A stretch of DNA of 64,000 nucleotides from an uncultured Alistipes sp. (GCA_900546065.1 URBK01000010.1:1-64000), one strand, 5' to 3'; counted from the first letter of the stretch, positions 17,893 to 27,735 are shown. Translations and numbers: made by a program. The notes: generated by a model from the letters alone, not told the origin.

Positions 17893-19258
17893 CCTCGACG
17901 GTTATAGGTATGGTTCTGTCGCCCACGATCTTGGCGCCCGTATCGGTGACGATAAGGTCATCCTCGAGGCGTATGCCGCCGAAGTCGCGGTACGACTCCA
18001 GCTTCTCGTAGTTGACGATACCCTTGCACTTGCCCTCGGCGCGGTACTTGTCGATGAGTGCCGGCACGAAGTATATGCCCGGCTCGTCCGACAGGACCGT
18101 ACCCTTGCGCAGACGCCAATAGGGGCGCGTGATGCAGCAGGCCGATATCTTGGCTCGCTCCTCGAAGTCGGCAAACGAGAAGCTGCGCTCGCCGATATTC
18201 TCGCAGTCGTGAACGTCGAGACCGATGCCGTGTCCCAGACCGTGAGGCATGAAGAGGTATCCCGCCCCCGCCTCCAGAGCGTCGTCCACCGATCCGCGGA
18301 CGATATCCAGAGCCTTCAGACCCTCGATTATGGTGCGGAAGGCGGCATCCGAATACTCCGTGTACATCATCTCGGGACGTACGGCCGCAGCCGCAGCGTC
18401 ATGCGCCGCACGCACGATCTCGTAGATGTCGCGCTGCTTATCGGTAAAGCGCCCGTTCACGGGATAGGTACGCGTATGGTCCGACACGTAGCCGTTGACA
18501 TGCTCGCCGCCGGCATCGCACAGCAGCAGACGTCCCGACTCGAGCGTACCCGAGTGGTCGTGGTTGTGCAGCACCTCGCCGTGCTGCGAGAGGATCGTCG
18601 CAAACGACACACCCGTACCGTACGACATGGCAACGCCGTCCACGGCACCCGCGATCTCATGCTCGCTGCGGCCCGCACGGCACAGACGCATGGCCGTAGT
18701 GTGCATGTGGTAACCGATATTGAATGCCTCCTCGATACATGCAAGCTCCTCGTCCGACTTCACCTCGCGCATCTCCGCAACCGCAAAGAGAAGGTCGAGC
18801 GACATGCGGTCGTGCACCATCGACGGCACGATGCCCAGCAACTGAGATATCTGAAGCGTCGTCTCGCCGCGATACGGGGGCAGGTAGTGTACCTTGCGTC
18901 CCTGTGCCAAGGCGTGGCGCAGATCCGCCGCCAGCGCCGCCATGGGCCGCGACTGCGACACCCCGACCTCGGCCGCGAGATCCGCTACCGACGGCTGCGG
19001 GCCCATCCAGATGATATCCTCAACCGTAAAGTCATCGCCATAGAGCGTCTCGGCACCGCTGTCGGCGTCGATAACACCCGCCAAGGCGGGCAGACTCTGT
19101 CCGAAAAAGTAGAGGAACGTCGAATCCTGACGGAAGTTGTAGGCGTTGTTGGGATAGTTCATGGGCGCCTCGTAATTGCCCGGCAGCAGGATCAATCCGC
19201 TGCCGATTCTGCGGCGAAGCTCCGCACGGCGCTTCGCATAAGTCTCTGCCGAAAACAT
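17864..19258 (-). CDS. pepP: Xaa-Pro aminopeptidase, M24B family
   Basis: This cytoplasmic metallopeptidase removes N-terminal residues preceding proline. The 464-residue protein has the N-terminal creatinase-like domain (NYEAPMNYPNNAYNFRQDS) and a pita-bread catalytic domain. The metal ligands are visible in CDAGGE, VSDHTRTYPV, HGLGHGIGLDVHD, SDEPGIYF and GIRLEDDL. The length is normal for PepP. It heads the run that continues into mqnB. The gap upstream of it carries tandem repeats rather than a recognisable promoter. Confidence 0.92.
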   Translation of the reverse strand: MFSAETYAKRRAELRRRIGSGLILLPGNYEAPMNYPNNAYNFRQDSTFLYFFGQSLPALAGVIDADSGAETLYGDDFTVEDIIWMGPQPSVADLAAEVGVSQSRPMAALAADLRHALAQGRKVHYLPPYRGETTLQISQLLGIVPSMVHDRMSLDLLFAVAEMREVKSDEELACIEEAFNIGYHMHTTAMRLCRAGRSEHEIAGAVDGVAMSYGTGVSFATILSQHGEVLHNHDHSGTLESGRLLLCDAGGEHVNGYVSDHTRTYPVNGRFTDKQRDIYEIVRAAHDAAAAAVRPEMMYTEYSDAAFRTIIEGLKALDIVRGSVDDALEAGAGYLFMPHGLGHGIGLDVHDCENIGERSFSFADFEERAKISACCITRPYWRLRKGTVLSDEPGIYFVPALIDKYRAEGKCKGIVNYEKLESYRDFGGIRLEDDLIVTDTGAKIVGDRTIPITVEDVEAIVGRD

Positions 19259-19323
19259 AATTTTCCAGTTTTTATTTATTCAACAATTTTCTAATATCTC
19301 TTTATTACCTGTCTCCTTATTAC

Positions 19324-19406
19324 ATTGCCGATTCTCTCCCTATTACCGATTCTCTCCCTATTGCCGATTCTCCCTATTACCGATTCTCCCTATTGCCGAT
19401 TCTCCT
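19324..19406. repeat. Tandem repeat, 16-18 bp unit, five copies
   Basis: Units start at 19324, 19342, 19360, 19376 and 19392 and follow the form ATTRCCGATTCTC(TC)CCT. The fourth base alternates strictly G, A, G, A, G. The first two units carry an extra TC. Degraded units precede the array to about 19300. The array lies between the U32 protein gene and pepP. Confidence 0.8.
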
Positions 19407-19427
19407 ATCGCGGATTTTTATCCTTTA

Positions 19428-19436
19428 CCCCCCCCC
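19428..19436 (-). repeat. G9 homopolymer tract after the U32 protein stop
   Basis: On the minus strand this reads GAGAGGGGGGGGGTAAAG and begins 21 bases after the stop codon of the U32 gene. The flank GAGA is shared with the tract at 8185. Confidence 0.5.
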
Positions 19437-19457
19437 TCTCAGCAATGCCGCCCCGGA

Positions 19458-20714
19458 CTAAGCCTCATCGGCGGGCACCATCTTATATAGGCGGTCGCCG
19501 CGGCGCACAAGCTGCGGCGTACGGATCGAGCAATAGTTGCCCTGCGTGACCTCCGTCGCGGGCTGTTCGTCGAGCATCAGCCCCTCGGCACGCTGCTCCA
19601 GCGCCCCCGTCGTCTCACCCGTCCAGAGCAGCGAGTCGCCCTCGCAGAGGGGAGCCGCCTCGACCAGAACCTCCGCAACGCCTATACGTTTGAAGTAGTT
19701 GGTCACACGGCCCACGTAGACCTTGCGCTCGGTGGCCGCCGAACCGTAGTGGGCGCTGTGCTCGGCCATCGGGCGGCCGGCATAGTAGCCCTCCCAGAAA
19801 CCGCGGTTGAAGACCGTAGCCAGACGCTCCTTGAGCGAGGCGGCATATTCGGGCGTGTACTCCCCGCGCTCGATGGCGCGCAGGGCCGCATCGTAGCTCT
19901 CCACCACGCGCTTGACATACTCGGGCCCGCGGGCGCGGCCCTCGATCTTCAGCACGCGTACGCCCGCCTCCAGAAAGCTGTCCAGAAAATCTATCGTACA
20001 CAGATCCTTCGGCGAGAGGATATAGCGTCCGTCAACGGCCAGCTCGCGGCCCGACTGCATGTCGGTGATGGTATATTTGCGGCGGCATATCTGGCGGCAC
20101 GCCCCGCGGTTGGCCGAACACCCCTCCTCGTGCTCGCTCAGGTAGCACTTGCCCGAAATAGACATGCACAACGCCCCGTGGGCGAACATCTCGATACGCA
20201 CGGGAAGGCCCGCAGGCCCCGTAATGCCGCACGTCTCGATCTCGCGCGCGATATGCCGTATCTGCGGCAGGCTCAACTCCCGCGCCAGAACCACGACATC
20301 GGCCCACTGCGAGTAGAACTTCACCGCCTCGGTGTTCGAGATGTTGCACTGCGTCGATATGTGCACCTCCAGCCCCGCACGCCGCGCGCACATGATGGCC
20401 GCGATGTCCGACGCGATAACGGCATCGACACCCACCTCCGCCGCACGCGCAATGACCGCCGAAAGCTCCTCCATCTCGCCGTCATAGACGATCGTATTGA
20501 CCGTGAGGTATGCCCTCACGCCGTGTTCGTGCGCCGTCTGCACGATGCGCGTCATGTCGTCGAGGCCGAAATTGGCCGACGACCGCGCCCGCATGTTCAA
20601 CGTCCCCACACCGAAATATACGGCATCAGCACCCGCGTCGATGGCCGCCTGCAACGCCTCGTAACTCCCCGCGGGAGCCATGACCTCAACGTCCGATCTC
20701 TTTATCTGCAACAT
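19458..20714 (-). CDS. U32 family protein, TrhP/YegQ-like tRNA hydroxylation factor
   Basis: The product has 418 residues starting MLQIKRSDVEVMAPAGSYEA. U32 landmarks are AIDAGADAVYFGV, STQCNISN, ARELSLPQI, CMSISGKCYLS and the cysteine cluster CSANRGACRQICRR, which should bind an iron-sulfur cluster. LKIEGRARGPEYV follows. Related E. coli proteins (TrhP, RlhA) hydroxylate tRNA or rRNA; older annotations call the family collagenase-like peptidases. I favour an RNA-hydroxylation role by family, not by experiment. The open frame extends about 19 codons further upstream without family support. Confidence 0.85.
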   Translation of the reverse strand: MLQIKRSDVEVMAPAGSYEALQAAIDAGADAVYFGVGTLNMRARSSANFGLDDMTRIVQTAHEHGVRAYLTVNTIVYDGEMEELSAVIARAAEVGVDAVIASDIAAIMCARRAGLEVHISTQCNISNTEAVKFYSQWADVVVLARELSLPQIRHIAREIETCGITGPAGLPVRIEMFAHGALCMSISGKCYLSEHEEGCSANRGACRQICRRKYTITDMQSGRELAVDGRYILSPKDLCTIDFLDSFLEAGVRVLKIEGRARGPEYVKRVVESYDAALRAIERGEYTPEYAASLKERLATVFNRGFWEGYYAGRPMAEHSAHYGSAATERKVYVGRVTNYFKRIGVAEVLVEAAPLCEGDSLLWTGETTGALEQRAEGLMLDEQPATEVTQGNYCSIRTPQLVRRGDRLYKMVPADEA

Positions 20715-20890
20715 ATCTGCTCTTCGGCTTCTCTCACCCGTTAAAACGCGCCGCCGACGCACCGCGGCCATATACCCGCCGCACGCCGACGCCGCGACAT
20801 ATCTTATACTTACTATCTTTCCTAATTACACAGCCGCCACCCGGCATCTCCAGTTACGCCGCCGGCTCACGCCGCTTATCCCGTAAGAAA

Positions 20891-21865
20891 TTACTTCTTG
20901 CGGCCCACGAGGTTGCGGGCGAACAGACGCAGATGCTCCGTACGCTCGCGCGGGATCTCAAGCGAGTCCAAGATGGAGATCGCACGCTCGAAACGCAGCG
21001 ATATCTGCTGGTTGATCGTGCGGGGCACGTCATACTTGTCATAGACGGCCTTCACGCGCGCGATCTTCTCCTCGGGGGTGAGCGTCTCGTCGCAATAGGT
21101 ATGGCGCAACGTCTCGCGGTCGGCCTCGTTCGCACGGCTCATGGCGTGAAGCATAAGGCAGGTCTTCTTGCCCTCGAGGATGTCGCCCCCGATCTTCTTG
21201 CCCAGCTCGGCCTCCGTGCCGTAGATGTCGAGCATGTCGTCCTGCAGCTGGAAGGCCAAGCCCAACTCTATGGCAAACCGGTATATGCTGCGGCAGTCCG
21301 ACTCCGACGCCTCGCCCAGCATCGCCCCTATGGATGCGGCCCCGGCAAGCAGCACCGAGGTCTTCAGCTCGATCATGTTCATATACTCGACCACGGCCAC
21401 CTTGCTGCGCGACTCGAAGTCCATATCGTACTGCTGCCCCTCGCACACCTGCAGCGCCATCGCCGTGAAGGTCTTCAATACGCGGGGCAGACGGTCGGCG
21501 GGCAGCTGTTCGAGCAGCTTGTATGCGTAGATCATCATGGCATCGCCCGAGAGTATGGCCACATTCTCGCCCCAGCGCGCATAGGCCGAAGGCTTGCCGC
21601 GCCGTACGGCCGCATTGTCCATGATGTCGTCATGCAGCAGCGTGAAGTTGTGGAACATCTCGATCGCGGCAGCTGCGGGCAGCGCCCCCTGCACATCTCC
21701 CCCGAAGGCGTCACAGCACAGCAGCAGCAATGCCGGACGTATGCGCTTGCCGCCCTCCGACATAGAATATATAATCGGATCATAGAGCCGGTGCGGCTCC
21801 TCGGGCAGCGAAATCTGAGCCAAATATTTCTCAAAAAGGGTCAGTATCTCTTCGTTGTTTTTCAT
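20891..21865 (-). CDS. Polyprenyl (isoprenyl) diphosphate synthase
   Basis: This trans-prenyltransferase condenses isopentenyl diphosphate onto an allylic diphosphate. The first aspartate-rich motif, DDIMD, is at residues 79-83 with GKPSAY downstream; the second, DDMLD, is at 209-213, followed by GKKIGGDI. GGKRIRP marks the substrate-binding lysine and arginine. The chosen start (MKNNEEILTLFEKYL) gives 324 residues. It could supply geranylgeranyl/farnesyl units or the menaquinone side chain, and chain length cannot be read from the sequence. TAAATTTG on the minus strand (complement of 21902-21909) is a likely -7 element. Confidence 0.9.
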   Translation of the reverse strand: MKNNEEILTLFEKYLAQISLPEEPHRLYDPIIYSMSEGGKRIRPALLLLCCDAFGGDVQGALPAAAAIEMFHNFTLLHDDIMDNAAVRRGKPSAYARWGENVAILSGDAMMIYAYKLLEQLPADRLPRVLKTFTAMALQVCEGQQYDMDFESRSKVAVVEYMNMIELKTSVLLAGAASIGAMLGEASESDCRSIYRFAIELGLAFQLQDDMLDIYGTEAELGKKIGGDILEGKKTCLMLHAMSRANEADRETLRHTYCDETLTPEEKIARVKAVYDKYDVPRTINQQISLRFERAISILDSLEIPRERTEHLRLFARNLVGRKK

Positions 21866-21917
21866 CGGAACGGATTTTGTCGATTGATCGCTTCGTGCCC
21901 CCAAATTTAGGAAAAAG

Positions 21918-21949
21918 TTTGAATAAAAAATAATTTTATATTAACTTTG
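21918..21949 (+). promoter_or_regulatory. Glucokinase promoter, canonical Bacteroidota type
   Basis: TTTG at 21918-21921 and TAACTTTG at 21942-21949 are separated by exactly 20 bases. This leaves a leader of about 55 bases before the ATG at 22009. A divergent -7 box for the prenyl synthase lies at 21902-21909. Confidence 0.7.
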
Positions 21950-22008
21950 ACCTGCAAACCATATGCGAAATTTCTTTTTTTGATAAACCATAAACTACCG
22001 CAATCATC

Positions 22009-23019
22009 ATGAAAAAACTTGCAATGGGTATCGATATCGGCGGAACCAATACTGCGTTCGGTCTCGTCGACGAGGACGGTACAATCTTCAGCGAATCGGC
22101 CATCTCGACCGAAAAGTACAAGAAGTTCGATGACTATGAGGCATACATCAAGGCTCTGTGCGAGTCGATGCACGCCCTGATCGGCAGCGTATCGTTCGAT
22201 TTCGAGCTCATCGGTATAGGCATCGGCGCCCCCAATGCCAACTATCACACCGGTATGATCGAGGCCCCGGCCAACCTCTGGAAGTTCCGCGACGACGAGC
22301 CCAATCCCGACGAATCGCGCCGCATGTTCCACTTTGTGCACGACATCAAGTCTTCGTTCCCGGGGGTCGACGTCGCCATCACCAACGACGCCAACGCCGC
22401 CGCCATCGGCGAGATGGTATTCGGCAACGCCAAGGGCATGAAGGACTTCGTCGTCATCACCCTCGGCACGGGTCTGGGCTCGGGAATCGTCAGCAACGGC
22501 GAGCTCGTTTACGGACATGACGGTTTCGCCGGCGAGTACGGACACATCGCCGTCGACAGCCGCACATACGGACGCCAGTGCGGCTGCGGCCGCCGCGGTT
22601 GCCTCGAGGCATACGCCTCGGCTACAGGCATCAAGCGTACGGCATTCGAGCTCATGGCCAAGATGTCGTGCGACAGCGACCTGCGCGACACCCCATACTC
22701 GAAGTTCGAGGCCGTGATGCTCTCGATGGCCGCCGACAAGAAGGACCCCATCGCTCTGGAGGCTTTCCGCTATACGGGCGAGATCCTCGGCAAGGCTCTG
22801 GCCGACCTCATGGCCACCACCTCGCCCGAGGCCATCATCCTCTTCGGCGGACTGGCCAAGGCCGGAAAGTATATCTTCGAGCCCACGAAGTGGTACATGG
22901 AGGAGAACATGATGGCCACATTCAAGAACAAGGTCAAGCTGCTCCCCTCGGGCATCGAAGGCAAGAATGCCGCCATCCTCGGCTCGTCGGCCCTCATCTG
23001 GCAGAAGCAGATCAAGTAA
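22009..23019 (+). CDS. ROK family glucokinase
   Basis: This cytoplasmic sugar kinase, most likely for glucose, has 336 residues. The ROK signatures are GIDIGGTNTAFGLVD (ATP phosphate loop), GIGAPN, NDANAAAIGE, LGTGLGSGIV, EYGH and the zinc-binding motif CGCGRRGCLE. The intact zinc motif argues for an active kinase, though a repressor-type DNA-binding domain is absent. It has its own promoter and terminator, so it is probably monocistronic. Confidence 0.92.
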   Translation: MKKLAMGIDIGGTNTAFGLVDEDGTIFSESAISTEKYKKFDDYEAYIKALCESMHALIGSVSFDFELIGIGIGAPNANYHTGMIEAPANLWKFRDDEPNPDESRRMFHFVHDIKSSFPGVDVAITNDANAAAIGEMVFGNAKGMKDFVVITLGTGLGSGIVSNGELVYGHDGFAGEYGHIAVDSRTYGRQCGCGRRGCLEAYASATGIKRTAFELMAKMSCDSDLRDTPYSKFEAVMLSMAADKKDPIALEAFRYTGEILGKALADLMATTSPEAIILFGGLAKAGKYIFEPTKWYMEENMMATFKNKVKLLPSGIEGKNAAILGSSALIWQKQIK

Positions 23020-23046
23020 CCGCAGCCGGAGAGACTCATACGCCAA

Positions 23047-23081
23047 GCCTGTCCGGCACATGCCGGGCAGGCTCGCTTTTT
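23047..23081 (+). terminator. Terminator of the glucokinase gene
   Basis: GCCTGTCCGGC (23047-23057) pairs with GCCGGGCAGGC (23062-23072) around ACAT, with one G-T wobble, followed by a T5 run. Confidence 0.8.
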
Positions 23082-23137
23082 CGGTCGCGGCGCCACGCCA
23101 CGACCAAACTTATCATCCGTCACAATATTTTCTACCG

Positions 23138-24055
23138 ATGGATTCCCAAAGCAGAACCAGAACCATATATCGCGTAACGCTCGCCGGCAGCGCCGTCAAT
23201 GTGGTGCTCGTGGTGCTCAAATTCATCGCCGGCGTCGTCGGGCGCAGTTCGGCCATGGTGGCCGACGCCGTACACTCGCTCTCGGATTTCGCCACGGATG
23301 TCGTGGTGCTGCTCTTCGTGCGCATCTCGCGCCGCCCGCAGGATGCCGCTTACGACTACGGATACGGCAAGTATGAGACCATCGCCACGCTTATCATAGG
23401 CATGGCGCTTCTCGTCGTGGGTGCAGGCATAGCATACAGCGGCGGCTCGAAGATATACGAGGCGCTGCACGGCACCGAACTCGAAGCACCCTCGGCCCTC
23501 GCATTCTGGATGGCCATCATCTCGATCGCCGCCAAGGAGGTGTGCTACCGCTTCACCGTCGCCGCAGGCCGCAAGGTGGGCTCGCAGGCCGTCATTGCCA
23601 ATGCGTGGCACCACCGCAGCGACGCCTTCTCGTCGATAGGCACCGCGATAGGTATCGGCGGCGCCATCATCCTCGGCCCCCGCTGGCGTATTCTCGACCC
23701 CGCCGCCGCCGTCATCGTCAGCCTCTTCATCATCAAGGTTGCCGTGCAGCTGCTGCGCGAGAGCTTCGGCGAGCTGGCCGAGAAGTCGCTCCCGCCCGAG
23801 GTCGAGCAGGAGATCATCCAAACCACCGAGAGTGTCGACGGCGTCAGCTGCATACACAACCTGCGCACACGGCGCATAGGAAACTATCTGGCCATCGAGA
23901 TGCACGTGCGCCTCGACGGCAGCATGACCCTCGCCGAGGCCCACGAACGCTCGTCGCTCGTGGAGCGCAGGCTCAAGGAGCGGTACGGCGCCGAAACGTA
24001 TGTCAGCATCCACATCGAGCCCCTCAAGAATACGGGCGACAAACAGCAGGCATAG
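23138..24055 (+). CDS. Cation diffusion facilitator (CDF) transporter
   Basis: This inner-membrane metal/proton antiporter is predicted to export Zn, Fe or Mn. It has 305 residues starting MDSQSRTRTIYRV, six predicted helices, and the two metal-binding HxxxD pairs in ADAVHSLSDFATD and NAWHHRSDAFSS. The ferredoxin-like cytoplasmic domain (LPPEVEQEIIQTT to the end) is also present. Metal specificity cannot be deduced. The longer open frame upstream overlaps the glucokinase terminator and is rejected as the start. Confidence 0.9.
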   Translation: MDSQSRTRTIYRVTLAGSAVNVVLVVLKFIAGVVGRSSAMVADAVHSLSDFATDVVVLLFVRISRRPQDAAYDYGYGKYETIATLIIGMALLVVGAGIAYSGGSKIYEALHGTELEAPSALAFWMAIISIAAKEVCYRFTVAAGRKVGSQAVIANAWHHRSDAFSSIGTAIGIGGAIILGPRWRILDPAAAVIVSLFIIKVAVQLLRESFGELAEKSLPPEVEQEIIQTTESVDGVSCIHNLRTRRIGNYLAIEMHVRLDGSMTLAEAHERSSLVERRLKERYGAETYVSIHIEPLKNTGDKQQA

Positions 24056-24059
24056 CCGC

Positions 24060-24160
24060 CCGATGCCAAACGGACGAGAGAGGCCGAGAAAGAGAAGGGA
24101 AGGAGATAGTGGAAATTGGAAGAGTGTGTGATGGAAAATGTGTGAGGGAGTGATGGCGGC
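24060..24160. repeat. Purine-rich low-complexity stretch
   Basis: Between the transporter stop and the M28 peptidase start there is a G/A-rich stretch. GTGTGTGATGG and GTGTGAGGGAGTGATGG recur imperfectly (24123-24155). No frame of interest crosses it. Confidence 0.4.
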
Positions 24161-24229
24161 AAAGGCAATCATAGAAAACCTGAAAAACGAGCCCCGCACA
24201 GCGGAGCATCTAATCCAAATGAACAGACC

Positions 24230-25792
24230 ATGAAGACAATGAAGACAATCGCAAGACTCTGCACATTGGCTGCTGCGGCACTGCTGCTCCTGCCGACGGG
24301 CATCGCGGCGCAGAATGCGGCCGTCAGGAAGATCATGCAGACGGCGCGCGAGGATAACCGCGCGATGCACCACCTCGACATTCTGTGCAACCGTTTCGGC
24401 GGCCGCATCACCGGCTCCGACGCTCAGGAGAACGCCCTGAAGTGGGCGTCGCAATGTTTCGAGCAGTGGGGCTACGAGGTGGAGATGGAGCAGGTAGGCA
24501 TCCTCGCCACGGGCTTCAACCGCGGCGGCTGGTGGGGCCGCATGACGGGCGACGAGCAGATGACGCTCAACTTCGTCACGCCGTCGTACACCGCCGGCAC
24601 GAAGGGGCTGCAGCGCGGCCACGTCGTCATCGAGCCCACCACGCAGGAGGAGTTCGACCGCATCAGGGGTCGCCTGCGCGGCGCGTGGGTGCTCCTGAAC
24701 GGCCGCTGGAACGGATTCGCCTTATCGAGCAGCCCCACAGCGCGCGAATACCGCCGCAGGACAATCGTCCAGAACGCCGAGAACGAGCGTTACAACCGCG
24801 AACATGCGGGCGAGGACGGCGAAAAGCGCCACATCAGCGACAGCCCCGGGCTCTTCTACGACGAGATGGCCGAGGCGGGCATCCTCGGCATCATACAGGC
24901 CTCGGGGGTGCCCCTGCGAGCGCTCTACGACACTTACGTGGTCAACGAAAAGGTACCCTTCGACAGCCTGCCCGCGCTGCCCGACATACAGCTCGACGAG
25001 GAGCAGTACAACCGTATACGCACCCTTGTCGAGCAGCGGCGCAACATCTATCTGGAGTTCGACATACGCAACCATTTCCGTCTGGGCCCCATCCCCTACC
25101 ACAACCTCGTGGCCACGCTCAAGGGGTCGAAGCACCCCGACGAGTATGTGGTCGTGGGGGCTCACATCGACTCCTTCGACTCGGCTACGGGAGGCGTCGA
25201 CTGCGGCTCGGGTGTCTCGGCCGTAATGGAGGCGGCGCGCATGATCGCCACGTCGGGAGCCAAACCCGACCGCACCATAATCTTCATCCTCTTCACGGCC
25301 GAGGAGTTCGGCCTGTGGGGATCGCAGGCGTGGGTCAAGGCCCATCCCGACATGGTACCCCGCATATCGAACATGTTCAACCGCGACGGCGGCCCGATGC
25401 CATACGTAGGTTTCGCGGCGCCCCCATCGCTCAAGGGCGAGTATGAGAAGATCGCGGCGCAGATACGCGAGCTCTATCCCGACTACCCGTTCGAGGTGCG
25501 CGACCTCAAGCCCCGCCAGAAACCCAACTACGGCGGCAACGACGCCTCGGTCTTCGGCCATGCGGGGGTTCCCGTACTACAGATGGACGAGCGCGATGTG
25601 AAGGGTTACAACTTCTCCTACGGCGAGATCTGGCACACCGACCGCGACCGCTACGACAAGAGCATCCCCGAATACCAGCAGCAGGCGGCCGGAGCCCTCG
25701 CGCTGATGGTTCTGGGTACGGCCAACCTGCCGCGGCGCATCCCCGTGGACGAGGTATATGTCGAGCCGGCGGAGCAGCAGAAGCAGGAGTAG
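24230..25792 (+). CDS. Secreted M28 family zinc aminopeptidase/carboxypeptidase
   Basis: The product has 520 residues with a cleavable signal peptide (CTLAAAALLLLPTGIAAQ). The M28 di-zinc site is visible: AHID (His312, Asp314), DCGSGVSAVMEAARM, catalytic FTAEEFGLWGS, FNRDGGP, and a final EIWHTDRD supplying the last His. A protease-associated region lies between the N-terminal part and the first metal ligand. The closest general type is carboxypeptidase Q/PGCP-like exopeptidase. It acts outside the cytoplasm on peptides and stands alone upstream of lysS. Confidence 0.87.
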   Translation: MKTMKTIARLCTLAAAALLLLPTGIAAQNAAVRKIMQTAREDNRAMHHLDILCNRFGGRITGSDAQENALKWASQCFEQWGYEVEMEQVGILATGFNRGGWWGRMTGDEQMTLNFVTPSYTAGTKGLQRGHVVIEPTTQEEFDRIRGRLRGAWVLLNGRWNGFALSSSPTAREYRRRTIVQNAENERYNREHAGEDGEKRHISDSPGLFYDEMAEAGILGIIQASGVPLRALYDTYVVNEKVPFDSLPALPDIQLDEEQYNRIRTLVEQRRNIYLEFDIRNHFRLGPIPYHNLVATLKGSKHPDEYVVVGAHIDSFDSATGGVDCGSGVSAVMEAARMIATSGAKPDRTIIFILFTAEEFGLWGSQAWVKAHPDMVPRISNMFNRDGGPMPYVGFAAPPSLKGEYEKIAAQIRELYPDYPFEVRDLKPRQKPNYGGNDASVFGHAGVPVLQMDERDVKGYNFSYGEIWHTDRDRYDKSIPEYQQQAAGALALMVLGTANLPRRIPVDEVYVEPAEQQKQE

Positions 25793-25919
25793 AAGTCCGC
25801 ACCGACGCATATACGACACTGCACACAAGCGGCGGCGCGATCCTCCCGCGGGGAGTCGCGCCGCCATTTTTTTTGCCGTCGAAGGCGTCGGGGCACGTGC
25901 ATTTTCCGAGATAAATTTT

Positions 25920-25927
25920 TAACTTTG
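25920..25927 (+). promoter_or_regulatory. lysS -7 element
   Basis: TAACTTTG lies 29 bases before the lysS ATG. No good TTTG is seen 20 bases upstream, so the -33 element is weak or absent. Confidence 0.5.
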
Positions 25928-25956
25928 CACCCAAAATAACAATAACGACAAATCTT

Positions 25957-27696
25957 ATGAGTTTAGAACTCAGCGAACAGGAACAACTGCGCCGCCGCTC
26001 GCTGGCCGCGCTCCGCGAACTGGGCATCGAGCCCTATCCCGCCGCCATGTTTGACGTCACGGCCACGGCCGCACAGATCACACAAGGACTCACGGCCGAC
26101 AACGCCGCCGACTTTGCCGACGTACGCATCGCCGGCCGCATCATGAGCCGCCGCATCATGGGCAGCGCCTCGTTCTTCGAGTTGCAGGACCACACGGGCC
26201 GAATACAGGTATATATCCGCCGCGACGACATCTGTCCCGAGGGTGACCCCACGCTCTACAACACCGTCTTCAAGAAGCTGCTCGACATAGGCGACTTTGT
26301 AGGCGTCGAGGGCTTCGCCTTCATCACCAACACGGGCGAGAAGTCGGTGCACTGCCGCCGCCTCACAATCCTCTCGAAGTCGATACGCCCCCTGCCCATA
26401 GCCAAGGAGAAGGACGGCAAGCAGTTCGATGCGCTGACCGACCCCGAGGTGCGCTACCGCCAGCGTTATGTCGATCTGGTGGTCAACCCGCAGGTGCGCG
26501 ACATCTTCATCAAGCGCGCCAAGATCATCACCACCATGCGCGAGTTCTTCAACGAGCAGGGCTATCTCGAGGTCGAGACCCCCGTACTGCAGCCCATCCC
26601 GGGCGGCGCGGCGGCGCGTCCCTTCATCACGCACCACAACGCCCTCGACATGGACTTCTACATGCGTATCGCCACGGAGCTCTACCTCAAGCGCCTTATC
26701 GTCGGAGGCTTCAACGGCGTCTACGAGCTGGGCAAGAACTTCCGCAACGAGGGCATGGACCGCACCCACAACCCCGAATTCACCTGCATGGAGATATATG
26801 TCGCCTACAAGGACTACCGCTGGATGATGGGCTTCACGGAGCGGCTGCTGGAGCGTATATGCATGGCCGTGAACGGCACCACCGAGGTGATGATAGGCGA
26901 ACACAGGATATCGTTCAAGGGCCCCTTCCGCCGCCTGCCCATGACCGAGGCCATAAAGGAGAAGACGGGATACGACATCACGGGCCAGAGCGAGGAGCAG
27001 CTGCGCGAGGCGTGCCGCCGCCTGAATGTCGAGATCGACGACACGATGGGCAAGGGAAAGCTCATCGACGCCATCTTCGGGCAATATTGCGAGGGCGACC
27101 TCATACAGCCCACCTTCGTGTGCGACTACCCGATCGAGATGTCGCCGCTGTGCAAGCGCCACCGCGACAACCCCGACCTTACGGAGCGTTTCGAGCTCTT
27201 CGTCGCCGGCAAGGAGCTCTGCAACGCATACACCGAGCTCAATGACCCGATCGACCAGCTGGAGCGTTTCCAAGAGCAGCTGCGCCTCTCGGAGAAGGGC
27301 GACGACGAGGCCATGTTCATCGATATGGACTTCGTGCGCGCGCTGGAGTACGGCATGCCATCATGCTCGGGCATGGGTATGGGTATCGACCGTTTGATCA
27401 TGTTCATGACCAACCAGACAACCATACAGGAGGTGCTTCTCTTCCCGACGATGCGCCCCGAAAAGAAGGTCGTGGTCGACGACGAGGAGCGATATACCGC
27501 CATCGGCATACCGGCCGAGTGGGTGCCCGTCATGCAGAAGATGGGATATATCACCGTAGAGTCTCTGGGCAAGCTCGCCGCAGGCAAGTTCTTCAACGAC
27601 CTGTGCGGCTTCAACAAGAAGAACAAGCTCGGACTGAAGAATCCCACCGCCGACGAGGTGAAGGCATGGTGCGAGGCAGCTGCCGTGGAGAAATAA
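25957..27696 (+). CDS. lysS: Lysyl-tRNA synthetase, class II
   Basis: LysS charges tRNA-Lys. The protein of 579 residues has the N-terminal OB-fold anticodon-binding domain (VRIAGRIMSRRIMGSASFFEL) and the class II motifs: motif 1 region around NEQGYLEVETP, motif 2 with FRNEGMDRTHNPEFT, and motif 3 with GMGMGIDRLIMF. A C-terminal extension of about 70 residues after motif 3, ending with a short helix-hairpin-helix-like segment (LGKLAAGKFFNDLCG), is common in Bacteroidota LysS. Confidence 0.96.
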   Translation: MSLELSEQEQLRRRSLAALRELGIEPYPAAMFDVTATAAQITQGLTADNAADFADVRIAGRIMSRRIMGSASFFELQDHTGRIQVYIRRDDICPEGDPTLYNTVFKKLLDIGDFVGVEGFAFITNTGEKSVHCRRLTILSKSIRPLPIAKEKDGKQFDALTDPEVRYRQRYVDLVVNPQVRDIFIKRAKIITTMREFFNEQGYLEVETPVLQPIPGGAAARPFITHHNALDMDFYMRIATELYLKRLIVGGFNGVYELGKNFRNEGMDRTHNPEFTCMEIYVAYKDYRWMMGFTERLLERICMAVNGTTEVMIGEHRISFKGPFRRLPMTEAIKEKTGYDITGQSEEQLREACRRLNVEIDDTMGKGKLIDAIFGQYCEGDLIQPTFVCDYPIEMSPLCKRHRDNPDLTERFELFVAGKELCNAYTELNDPIDQLERFQEQLRLSEKGDDEAMFIDMDFVRALEYGMPSCSGMGMGIDRLIMFMTNQTTIQEVLLFPTMRPEKKVVVDDEERYTAIGIPAEWVPVMQKMGYITVESLGKLAAGKFFNDLCGFNKKNKLGLKNPTADEVKAWCEAAAVEK

Positions 27697-27735
27697 ACCC
27701 ATAAACGCGACGCCACAGATGTGTGGCTTACGGCA

